Below, piece after piece: positions 31,905 to 39,661 of a DNA stretch of 64,000 nt. Below the pieces are notes generated by a model that made no database searches, was not told the DNA's origin, and saw only the letters and a list, made by a program, of their open reading frames with translations. Every line of letters starts with the position of its first letter. Position 1 is the stretch's first letter. The DNA comes from Proteinivorax tanatarense. Its GTDB lineage: Bacteria; Bacillota; Proteinivoracia; Proteinivoracales; Proteinivoracaceae. Made by a program: the position numbers and the translations under genes. The stretch spans positions 1,178,001 through 1,242,000 of the forward strand of contig NZ_CP158367.1 in NCBI RefSeq assembly GCF_040267685.1. Direction: 5' to 3'.

Positions 31905-32962
31905 CAAGTGCAAGAGTTCTCAGATACCTACTTGAAAAAAAACTTAATACAAACCTAATAGATCAATATTATGATAAATTACCTGCCTTAGACGAAATTA
32001 GAATTTCAGACCAAACCAACCTAAAGGTATCCTGTATACAAAGGGAAGTTATTCTTGTAAAAGATATTAAGGATTATTTGGATATGGCTAATTCGTTTGT
32101 GAAAATAGCGGTAAAAGAAGGTAGCGATCTGGTTGTGTTTCCTGAATATAATTTTTTTGATTTATTTGGTTTAATTCCTGGAACTAAAAAGATCAATAAT
32201 TACATAAATAAAAAAAATACTTCTTCTGATTTAACTGATAAAAATGGGACTGCAGAGTTTAAAGGACGTAATTATTTAAAAAACATTTTAGCTGTTACAG
32301 CAAAACCTATAAGTAAAGCTATTAGGAAAATTTACTCTCAACTTGCAAATCACTATGGTATTTATATTTATACAGGTACATTTATAGAGAATAGAGGGGG
32401 GGTTTTATACAACACAGGATCCCTATTTGATAACAAAGGAAACCTTATAGGAAATCAAGATAAAATACACCTAACAGAGTTTGAAGAACAAATAGGTATA
32501 ACAAGAGCCAATCAGCTTAATATTCATAATTTGCCATGGGGCAAATTAGCTTTCCCTATATGTATGGATGCTACATATTATGAAACTTTTCAAATTGCCA
32601 AAGAATATGAGGCAGACTTTGTTATTGTACCCATAGCTAATATGGAAGAGTATAGTATGTGGAGAGCGTTAAGAGGGGTTTGGCCTAGGGTACAAGAAAG
32701 TTATGTTTACGGACTTAAGTCTTCTTTAAACGGATGGATTTTCGGGGTTCACTTTACAGGGAAAGCTGGTATTTTTGCTCCCCTATCAATAACGGCTAAA
32801 AAGGATGGTGTGATCGCACTTGCTCCCAATTATGAAGGGAATTATGTAGTGACATCGGAACTTGTACTATCAAATTTATATGAGGCTAGGGAAAATGACG
32901 AGTATTTTGGTGACAAAAACCATTGTTTTGAGAAGGAATATATTAAAAATACTTACCTTTGA
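31901..32962 (+). CDS. Carbon-nitrogen hydrolase (nitrilase superfamily), intact triad
   Basis: 353 residues. The catalytic Glu is in DLVVFPEYNFFDLFG, Lys in GNQDKIHLTEFEEQIG and Cys in FPICMDATYYETFQIA. About 40 residues precede the fold (VLRYLLEKKLNTNLIDQYYD), and an insert of ~60 residues follows the Glu motif. These enzymes hydrolyse nitriles, amides or N-acyl bonds; the substrate here is unknown. ATG 31901 follows GGAGG and overlaps the pseudoenzyme gene by 4 bases. Pairing with a glycosidase suggests processing of an amide-bearing sugar or sugar-peptide (speculative). Confidence 0.88.
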   Translation: MTSARVLRYLLEKKLNTNLIDQYYDKLPALDEIRISDQTNLKVSCIQREVILVKDIKDYLDMANSFVKIAVKEGSDLVVFPEYNFFDLFGLIPGTKKINNYINKKNTSSDLTDKNGTAEFKGRNYLKNILAVTAKPISKAIRKIYSQLANHYGIYIYTGTFIENRGGVLYNTGSLFDNKGNLIGNQDKIHLTEFEEQIGITRANQLNIHNLPWGKLAFPICMDATYYETFQIAKEYEADFVIVPIANMEEYSMWRALRGVWPRVQESYVYGLKSSLNGWIFGVHFTGKAGIFAPLSITAKKDGVIALAPNYEGNYVVTSELVLSNLYEARENDEYFGDKNHCFEKEYIKNTYL

Positions 32963-33032
32963 AAAATATAACAGGCAATATTTTGGGAAACATTCTAACT
33001 ATAATAAAAGAAGATGCAAATAGTCAAAAATG

Positions 33033-33072
33033 ACGTCGATTATCTTATTGTAATTGACGTTTTTTTTTTTTT
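33033..33072 (+). terminator. Terminator after the nitrilase genes
   Basis: ACGTCGATTA pairs with TAATTGACGT (one G-U pair) and is followed by about 13 T. Confidence 0.88.
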
Positions 33073-33165
33073 GACAAAATAAAAGCAGTAAAATTATTAA
33101 CAGCTTTCATATATTGCTATTCTTTTTAATATATTTGATAAAAAAGCAAGAGAGAAGGGAGTAGT

Positions 33166-34338
33166 ATGAAAAAAGCAACAATTTTTTTATTGATTTTTAT
33201 AATAGCAATACCGAATGGAGTAATCTATGGTGAAGATGACTTAGATATCTTTGATTTTGATGCAAAGAGTTACATATTGATTAACCAAAGTACTAACCAA
33301 GTACTAGCTAGTAGAAACTGTAGTGAAGAACTGCTAATGGCTAGCACCACAAAGGTAATGACTGCTATAGTTGCTTTAGAGTTAATCGAAGATATAAATG
33401 GTTATTATAAAGTTCCAGATGAAGCTAGTGGAGTTATTGGTAGTTCTATTTATCTTGAAGAAGGAGAAATAATACCAATTAAGGATTTATTGTATGGGTT
33501 AATGATAAGGTCGGGGAATGACTCAGCAGTTGCATTAGCGATAGCTACTGCTGGCAGTGAAAAACATTTTGTTAAATTAATGAATGAAAAAGCAGAAGAG
33601 ATAGGAGCATTCGATACATCATTTGCCAATCCTCATGGGTTAAATGCAAAAAATCACTACACAACGGCTCATGACTTAGCATTGATAACTGCCTATGCAA
33701 TGGATAATCCTTTTTTTAGGGAGATTGCATCAACTACATTTTACCGTAGCACCACATTGGAAGGTAAGGTAAGAGCATTTCATTCCAATAATCGTTTTTT
33801 ACTAAACTATGATAAGGCAACTGCTGCTAAAACTGGTTGGACAACTGAAGCAGGCAGATGTCTTACAGGGGCATCTAGTGAGGGAGCCCATGATTTGGTT
33901 GGTGTGCTTCTTTATGCTCCTAATTGGTTCAATGATTTAGAGACAATGATGAACTGGGCCTACGCAGAATATAAAGGGGTACAAGTAATAGAAGAAGGGG
34001 TATCCTTAGGATTAGTTGAGGTTAAAAAAGGGGTTGAGCCTTTTGTTGCAGCCAGAGCATCTAAAGATATAGTGGTATCTGCCTCCAAAAACACAGAGCC
34101 GGTAATAACAAGTGATGTTGAGTTAAATGACAAAGTTACTGCTCCTGTTTATAAAGGGGATAAAATTGGAGAAAAACATATTTATAAAGATGGAGAGTAT
34201 ATATGCACTTTAGACTTGGTAGCTCATAAAGAAATTGCTAAAGAGTCCAAGCCGTGGTATAGAAGGTTTTTTGCTTGGCGGGGTGAGACTTTAAGGGGGA
34301 TTTATCAGTGGTTAATAAAATATGGTTTTTCTTTATAG
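33166..34338 (+). CDS. dacB: D-alanyl-D-alanine carboxypeptidase, sporulation type (DacB)
   Basis: 390 residues with an N-terminal signal peptide (ATIFLLIFIIAIPNGVIYG). The penicillin-binding motifs are S60TTK (LLMASTTKVMTAIVA), SGN (MIRSGNDSAVALA) and KTG (TAAKTGWTTEAGR). A C-terminal beta domain and an amphipathic end follow. It trims pentapeptide side chains in spore cortex peptidoglycan. The identification as DacB rather than DacF rests on the two downstream genes spmA and spmB, the known dacB-spmA-spmB order. It overlaps spmA by 31 bases. Confidence 0.92.
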   Translation: MKKATIFLLIFIIAIPNGVIYGEDDLDIFDFDAKSYILINQSTNQVLASRNCSEELLMASTTKVMTAIVALELIEDINGYYKVPDEASGVIGSSIYLEEGEIIPIKDLLYGLMIRSGNDSAVALAIATAGSEKHFVKLMNEKAEEIGAFDTSFANPHGLNAKNHYTTAHDLALITAYAMDNPFFREIASTTFYRSTTLEGKVRAFHSNNRFLLNYDKATAAKTGWTTEAGRCLTGASSEGAHDLVGVLLYAPNWFNDLETMMNWAYAEYKGVQVIEEGVSLGLVEVKKGVEPFVAARASKDIVVSASKNTEPVITSDVELNDKVTAPVYKGDKIGEKHIYKDGEYICTLDLVAHKEIAKESKPWYRRFFAWRGETLRGIYQWLIKYGFSL

Positions 34339-34892
34339 TAACTGGTATATTAGTAGCTGGAATTAGAGGAGAGATTGGTGACATGACAGCAGCATTATTA
34401 GATTCGGCTGATAAAGGAGTTACCGTAGCATTTGGTTTGGTATCAATTTTGACTTTTTGGTTAGGTATCATGAAACTAATTGAAAAATCTGGATTACTTA
34501 GTATTATTGTCAAGGTTATGCGACCCATAGCTAAATTTCTATTTCCTGACGTACCGGCAGAACATCCAGCTATGTCTTCTATATTAATGAATATGAGTGC
34601 CAATATGCTGGGAATGGGTAGTGCAGCAACTCCTTTAGGACTAAAAGCTATGGAACAGTTACAATCGTTAAATAATGACAAAAACACAGCATCTGATGCT
34701 ATGTGTACTTTTTTAGCGCTAAACACTTCTAGTCTTACGTTAATTCCGACAACAGTTATTGCCCTTAGAGTTGCAACTGGTTCTACAAATCCAACGGCAA
34801 CTGTAGCGACAACAATAATGGCAACATTTTGTTCTACGGTAGTTGCAATAACTGTAGATAAAATTTGTAGAAAAATTTATCGGGGGAGATAA
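34308..34892 (+). CDS. spmA: Spore maturation protein A
   Basis: 194 residues from GTG 34308, with AAGGGGG inside the dacB end. Several membrane spans, with the nucleoside-recognition/gate domain pattern HPAMSSILMNMSANMLGMGS and ALNTSSLTLIPTTVIALR. In Bacillus SpmA/SpmB are needed for spore core dehydration; the mechanism is unknown. It is nearly contiguous with spmB. Confidence 0.95.
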   Translation: MVNKIWFFFIVTGILVAGIRGEIGDMTAALLDSADKGVTVAFGLVSILTFWLGIMKLIEKSGLLSIIVKVMRPIAKFLFPDVPAEHPAMSSILMNMSANMLGMGSAATPLGLKAMEQLQSLNNDKNTASDAMCTFLALNTSSLTLIPTTVIALRVATGSTNPTATVATTIMATFCSTVVAITVDKICRKIYRGR

Positions 34893-34894
34893 AA

Positions 34895-35425
34895 ATGAGT
34901 CTTGTTTCTAGTGTATCCCAGTGGGCAGTGCCTATGATGGTTTTGTTTGTTGTATCCTATTCTTACTATAAAAAAGTGGATGTGTTTGATACATTTGTTG
35001 AAGGAGCTAAGGAAGGTTTTGAAACAGCTGTAAAATTGATACCGTTTTTAGTTGCCATGTTAGTTGCAATAGGTGTGTTTAAAGAGTCTGGTGCTTTTGA
35101 AATAATAATAGGTATATTAGAACCTGTACTTAGTTTAGCGGGAATACCAGGCGAAATACTACCGTTAGCTTTTATGAGACCTATCTCTGGGAGTGGTGCT
35201 TTGGCAATGACAACGGAAACTCTACAGACTTATGGTCCTGATTCTATGCTTGGTTATATGGCTTCAACTATACAGGGAAGTACAGACACTACTTTTTACA
35301 TATTAACTGTTTATTTTGGCTCTGTTGGTATCAGAAGAGTAAGGTATTCTATGTCTGTAGGTTTAATAGCAGATATAGCAGGGTTTTTGGCTGCTGTATT
35401 TATTTGTAGTATTTTTTTAAGCTAA
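34895..35425 (+). CDS. spmB: Spore maturation protein B
   Basis: 176 residues, about four to five membrane spans, with YKKVDVFDTFVEGAKEGFET, FKESGAFEIIIGILEPVLS and LAFMRPISGSGALAMTTE, the SpmB hallmarks. It starts 2 bases after spmA. It works with SpmA in spore dehydration and heat resistance. Confidence 0.95.
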   Translation: MSLVSSVSQWAVPMMVLFVVSYSYYKKVDVFDTFVEGAKEGFETAVKLIPFLVAMLVAIGVFKESGAFEIIIGILEPVLSLAGIPGEILPLAFMRPISGSGALAMTTETLQTYGPDSMLGYMASTIQGSTDTTFYILTVYFGSVGIRRVRYSMSVGLIADIAGFLAAVFICSIFLS

Positions 35426-35494
35426 TTCCTCGGAAATATAATTTTTGTTTTAGGAAAAGATATTTATATAATATCTTTGATGGGAGGACTATTA

Positions 35495-36772
35495 ATGAGT
35501 AAGGTTGTGGTTATTGGAGGAGGATGGGCAGGTTGTGCAGCAGCAATTAGTGCAAGAAAATTAGGTGCGGAAGTTAAACTGTTAGAGAGGACAGATATGT
35601 TACTTGGAACAGGCCTAGTAGGTGGTATAATGAGAAACAATGGGCGATTTACCGCGACGGAGGAAATGATTGCTATGGGTGCTACAGAACTTTTTGAGGT
35701 CTGTGACTTAAATTCTCTGCATACTGATATCGAATTTTTTGGACATAAACACGCATCTTTTTATAATGTTTCTGTTGTAGAAGGAAAGGTTCGTAGCTTG
35801 CTACATAAGATGGGGATTAAAACCATTTTTAATATGAGAGGTAAAGCAGTAACAAAACGGGGAAACAAAATTATTTCAGTTTCACTGGACGATGGTACAG
35901 AAATAAATGGTGATACGTATGTTGATGCCACTGGAACAGCTGGACCGATGAATAATTGTAAAACTTTGGGCAATGGTTGTGTAATGTGTATTTATCGGTG
36001 TCCTACCTTTGGGGGGAGAATTTCAATTAGTGAAAAAGCTGGAGTGTCTGAATATTTTACACAGCGGGAAGATGGGACTAATGGAGCTTTTAGTGGCTCT
36101 TGTAAAATAGTAAAAGAATCCCTCGCTGTTGATATACAGGAAAAATTAGAACAAGCAGGGCTTTGCATCATTCCTGTTACACCTGAGCTTCAAAAAGAAA
36201 ATGTTCTTTCGATGAAAGCTTGTCAACAATATGCTAGAAAGGAGTATCAGGAAAATATAGTTCTGATAAATTGTGGACATGCAAAAATGATGTCACCTTA
36301 CTATCCTTTATCTGTTTTGAGAATGGTGCCAGGATTTGAGAGTGCTCGTTATGCTGACCCATTAGCAGGTGGAGTAGGAAACTCTATAAGGCTTTCACAA
36401 ATTGCTGAAATTGAACCCACAATGTTAGCAAAAGGAGTGGAGAACTTATTTTGTGCCGGTGAAAAAGCAGGCCCTTTTGTTGGTCATACAGAGGCTATAG
36501 TAACAGGGACACTAGCAGGATTTAATGGAGTAAAGTTATCTGAAAAAGAAAAACTATTGACTTTTCCAACATCATTAGCAGTAGGCGAGGGCATATCTTA
36601 CACTTTAAATGAAGGAAAGTCCGAAGGTAAAAAGTGTACTTTTTCTGGGTCTTCTTTATTTGAGAACTTGCAGGAGAAAAATCTTTACACTACAGAAAAA
36701 GATAAGATAGTACAAAGGGTTAAAAAAGAAAAATTAGATAATGTTTTTAATCATAAAATTATGATGACATAG
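35495..36772 (+). CDS. FAD-dependent oxidoreductase, GidA/TrmFO-like fold
   Basis: 425 residues from ATG 35495, eight bases after GGGAGG. VVVIGGGWAGCAAAISARKL is the FAD dinucleotide fold, followed by LGAEVKLLERTDMLLGTGLV. CVMCIYRCPTFGG is a cysteine-rich segment in the middle, LPYY-like YYPLSVLRMVPGF and FCAGEKAGPFVGHTEAIVTG near the C-terminus form the second flavin contact. The specific reaction is unknown. It resembles GidA-family flavoproteins but lacks the C-terminal tRNA-binding helical domain of MnmG. It stands alone between spmB and an unknown gene. Confidence 0.85.
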   Translation: MSKVVVIGGGWAGCAAAISARKLGAEVKLLERTDMLLGTGLVGGIMRNNGRFTATEEMIAMGATELFEVCDLNSLHTDIEFFGHKHASFYNVSVVEGKVRSLLHKMGIKTIFNMRGKAVTKRGNKIISVSLDDGTEINGDTYVDATGTAGPMNNCKTLGNGCVMCIYRCPTFGGRISISEKAGVSEYFTQREDGTNGAFSGSCKIVKESLAVDIQEKLEQAGLCIIPVTPELQKENVLSMKACQQYARKEYQENIVLINCGHAKMMSPYYPLSVLRMVPGFESARYADPLAGGVGNSIRLSQIAEIEPTMLAKGVENLFCAGEKAGPFVGHTEAIVTGTLAGFNGVKLSEKEKLLTFPTSLAVGEGISYTLNEGKSEGKKCTFSGSSLFENLQEKNLYTTEKDKIVQRVKKEKLDNVFNHKIMMT

Positions 36773-36774
36773 TC

Positions 36775-36825
36775 AAAGCCCAGCTATTACATCGTGATAT
36801 ACACGTTGTTTGGCTGGGCTTTTTA
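36775..36825 (+). terminator. Terminator after the FAD oxidoreductase
   Basis: AAAGCCCAGC pairs with GCTGGGCTTT; an inner CGTG/CACG stem sits in the long loop, and a T-run follows. It may serve the convergent gene too. Confidence 0.88.
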
Positions 36826-36861
36826 ATAAAATATAAACTTTGTCTTTAATAAAGAGTAAAG

Positions 36862-37293
36862 TTAACTTAAAATGTTAGATAGATCTATAAAATATCGACC
36901 AGGATTTTGGGAAGCGATAGGTATAAGATTTTTAGCGTTAGCCAAAGAAAACCTCTCTTTGTTAACCTCTATTACTAAGTTGTCTTGTAAATTAGCTTGA
37001 TTTAAAAATAGGTTAGTTTTGATAAAAAGTGTAACATCATTAGTGGGTGGAATTGATATATCAGCTGATTTAGTATTTTTTTGATTTATAGCGCCTTCAG
37101 GGATTTGGATTATTTTGCAGGTTCCAATAGTTAAGATTATTTGTTGAGGAGTTATCCAAGTGGGAATATGAAAATCTAAAGAAGAGAAGGTTTTTTTCAG
37201 TGGATGCCCATTACATAAGATTTGACCTTCGATAAAGCTACCTAGGTTTGCCCATTTTTTCTTTTTACAAACAAGGTTAATTTTATATCCCAC
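36862..37293 (-). CDS. Hypothetical beta-rich protein
   Basis: 143 residues from GTG 37293, seven bases after AGGAGGTT; a longer frame adds six residues. No family recognised. It has no signal peptide and no long hydrophobic segment; alternating hydrophobic stretches (IILTIGTCKIIQIPEG, DISIPPTNDVTLFIKT) suggest beta strands. Two near-parallel halves could be read, each ending in a polar loop. It is divergent from rluB and convergent with the FAD gene. The clean start and site support it as real. Confidence 0.65.
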   Translation of the reverse strand: MGYKINLVCKKKKWANLGSFIEGQILCNGHPLKKTFSSLDFHIPTWITPQQIILTIGTCKIIQIPEGAINQKNTKSADISIPPTNDVTLFIKTNLFLNQANLQDNLVIEVNKERFSLANAKNLIPIASQNPGRYFIDLSNILS

Positions 37294-37392
37294 TATATAC
37301 AACCTCCTCAAAGAATTAAAAACTTAATTGTTTTTACTATAATTTATTATAAATATATAAAATTGTTACTGAATTTTGTTAGGGGGATTAAA

Positions 37393-38100
37393 ATGGAAAG
37401 ATTACAAAAAATAATGGCCAACTATGGTATCGCATCACGAAGAAAATGCGAAGATATCATTAAAGAAGGTAGAGTCAAAGTTAACGGTATTAAAGTTACA
37501 GAAATGGGAGTCAAAGTGACTTCTAATGATAAAATAGAAGTAGATGGCCGCCCAATAATGAAAAAACCGAAGTTAGAATATTATTTATTGAATAAACCAG
37601 TGGGCTATGTAACCACTGTAGATGATCCTCAAGATAGAAAAACTGTTTTAGATTTGATTCCAATAAAACAGCGGGTTTTTCCTGTAGGCAGGTTAGATAT
37701 AATGACTAGCGGATTATTATTGATAACTAATGATGGTCAATTGACCTATAAACTAACCCATCCAAAGTTTACTGTAAAAAAAACGTATAAAGTTTTAATC
37801 GATAAAAATATTAAAGATGAGGAGATTAAAAAATTAAAAAATGGTATTAATTTAGAGGATGGGATTACTGCCCCCGCAATGGCAAAAAGGTTAAAAGAAG
37901 GCAAATCAGGTTGTGAAATAGAGCTAACTATTCACGAAGGGAAAAACAGGCAAGTTCGCAGGATGATAAATAGCCTTGGCTACAAGGTTTTAAAGTTAGA
38001 AAGAATAAAGTATGGCTTTTTAACTTTAGAAGGGGTAAAAAGAGGTGGCTATAGAGAATTAAAAGCAGAAGAAGTAACTAAACTTTACAATCTTATATAG
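37393..38100 (+). CDS. rluB: 23S rRNA pseudouridine synthase, RluB/RsuA family
   Basis: 235 residues from ATG 37393, preceded by AGGGGG. An S4 RNA-binding domain (RLQKIMANYGIASRRKCEDI) comes first, then the pseudouridine synthase domain with PVGRLDIMTSGLLLITNDGQ, which contains the catalytic aspartate, and EGKNRQVRRMINSLGYKVLK. It modifies a 23S rRNA uridine near the peptidyl transferase centre. Confidence 0.92.
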   Translation: MERLQKIMANYGIASRRKCEDIIKEGRVKVNGIKVTEMGVKVTSNDKIEVDGRPIMKKPKLEYYLLNKPVGYVTTVDDPQDRKTVLDLIPIKQRVFPVGRLDIMTSGLLLITNDGQLTYKLTHPKFTVKKTYKVLIDKNIKDEEIKKLKNGINLEDGITAPAMAKRLKEGKSGCEIELTIHEGKNRQVRRMINSLGYKVLKLERIKYGFLTLEGVKRGGYRELKAEEVTKLYNLI

Positions 38101-38204
38101 TTTCCACATAATTAGTGTGAAACATATAGACAAAAAAAGAAAAATAGTATAACATATTAGATATAATTACATAAAGCTTATTTTGAGGTGGTGATATATA
38201 AATA

Positions 38205-38828
38205 ATGGAGCTTAATGCGAGGCAAAAAAGAATTGTTGAGATTGTTAAAGAAAATCAACCGATAACGGGAGAAGAAATTGCAAAAAAACTGGGTTTAACC
38301 CGTGCAACTTTGAGGCCAGACCTTTCAGTTTTGACTATGTCAAAAATACTTGATGCTAGGCCTCGGGTTGGTTACTTTTATGTTGGCACTAAAACAAATG
38401 AGGGGATTTTAAAATTTTTAAAAGAGTCCCCAGTAAAAGATGTAGGGTCATTACCAATTGTTATCGCAGAGGGAAAATCAGTATATGAGGCTATAGTAAC
38501 TTTATTTTTAGAGGATGTTGGTACAATATATGTTGTAAAGGATGCTTTTTTATCGGGAGTAATATCCAGAAAAGATTTACTAAAAGCTGCTATAGGAAAT
38601 AAAGACTTAGATACAATTCCTGTGGAAATGGTGATGACTCGGCTTTCTCATATTATTTATGTAGATAGTAATGAGAGTATATATGAGGCCTTAACTAAAA
38701 TACTTACCTACGAAGTAGATTCTTTACCTATTGTGAATATGCATGAAGGTAATAAACTAGAAGTAATAGGTAGATTTACTAAAACCAATGTATCTAGGTT
38801 ACTTATGGAATTTGTGAATGGGAATTAG
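38205..38828 (+). CDS. ccpN: CcpN-like HTH-CBS transcriptional repressor
   Basis: 207 residues. The N-terminal winged helix NARQKRIVEIVKENQPITGE with LGLTRATLRPDLSVLTM is of DeoR type, followed by two CBS domains (LEDVGTIYVVKDAFLSGVIS, VMTRLSHIIYVDSNESIYEA). CcpN senses adenine nucleotides in Bacillus and represses gluconeogenic genes. Here it directly precedes a PPDK regulatory gene and ppdK, so it probably tunes the pyruvate/phosphoenolpyruvate switch. ATG 38205 follows GAGGTGG. Confidence 0.9.
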   Translation: MELNARQKRIVEIVKENQPITGEEIAKKLGLTRATLRPDLSVLTMSKILDARPRVGYFYVGTKTNEGILKFLKESPVKDVGSLPIVIAEGKSVYEAIVTLFLEDVGTIYVVKDAFLSGVISRKDLLKAAIGNKDLDTIPVEMVMTRLSHIIYVDSNESIYEALTKILTYEVDSLPIVNMHEGNKLEVIGRFTKTNVSRLLMEFVNGN

Positions 38829-38839
38829 GAGGGAAAAGT

Positions 38840-39661
38840 ATGACTAATAAAAATGGAACGGTTTATGTTATGTCGGACTCTTTAGGTGAAACCGCTGAGC
38901 AAGTGATTAAAGCGGCTGCTAGTCAATTTAACTCTGGGACCACTTCAATAAATAGATACCCTTATATAAGCGATAAAGTAGGGGTTGAAGAAGTTATTAA
39001 AGAAGCAATCAAGGAGAATGCTATGGTTGCATATACTTTTGTTTGCCCTGACCTCAGAGAGTTTAGTGAGAGAATGTGCAAACAGTTTCAACTACCATAT
39101 GTAGATATTTTGGGTCCCGTTATGGAACAATTCTCAAAAATAACATCAGTAAAGCCCAAATTAGAGCCTGGTGTATATAGAAAACTAGATGAGCAATACT
39201 TTAAACGAATAGAAGCCATCGAGTTTGCTGTAAAATATGATGATGGTAAAGATCCAAGAGGAATTTTAAGAGCAGATGTTGTATTATTAGGGGTATCTAG
39301 AACTTCTAAAACACCCCTTAGTATGTATTTAGCTCATAAACAAATAAAGGCTGCCAACGTTCCGCTAGTTCCTGAAATAAAACCACCTAGGGAATTATAT
39401 GAAATAAATCCTAAAAAAATTATAGGACTTACAATTTCACCATCGCAGCTGAATGAAATACGTAGGGAAAGATTACTGGCATTAGGACTTGGTGATCATA
39501 GTTCCTATGCTTCAATGGAAAGAATTTTGTCAGAATTGGATTACGCAGAAGAGATAATGAAAGGTTTAAATTGTCCTGTTTTAGAAGTAACCAACAAGGC
39601 GGTAGAAGAAACAGCTAGCAAGTTATTAGAAATTATAAGGGAGGAAAATGATAATGACTAA
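38840..39661 (+). CDS. Pyruvate, phosphate dikinase regulatory protein (PDRP/YqfL family)
   Basis: 273 residues. YVMSDSLGETAEQVIKAAAS, LLGVSRTSKTPLSMYLAHKQ is the P-loop-like nucleotide site, and IGLTISPSQLNEIRRERL is the family C-terminal motif. The enzyme is a bifunctional ADP-dependent kinase and pyrophosphorylase that inactivates and reactivates PPDK on a threonine. The target gene ppdK follows, overlapping by 8 bases, which supports the role. ATG follows AGGAGGG. Confidence 0.95.
   Translation: MTNKNGTVYVMSDSLGETAEQVIKAAASQFNSGTTSINRYPYISDKVGVEEVIKEAIKENAMVAYTFVCPDLREFSERMCKQFQLPYVDILGPVMEQFSKITSVKPKLEPGVYRKLDEQYFKRIEAIEFAVKYDDGKDPRGILRADVVLLGVSRTSKTPLSMYLAHKQIKAANVPLVPEIKPPRELYEINPKKIIGLTISPSQLNEIRRERLLALGLGDHSSYASMERILSELDYAEEIMKGLNCPVLEVTNKAVEETASKLLEIIREENDND

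Noticed and set aside
33166-34338. DacF of the spoIIA operon
   Set aside because: The gene is followed by spmA and spmB, the dacB context, and is 32 kb away from sigF.
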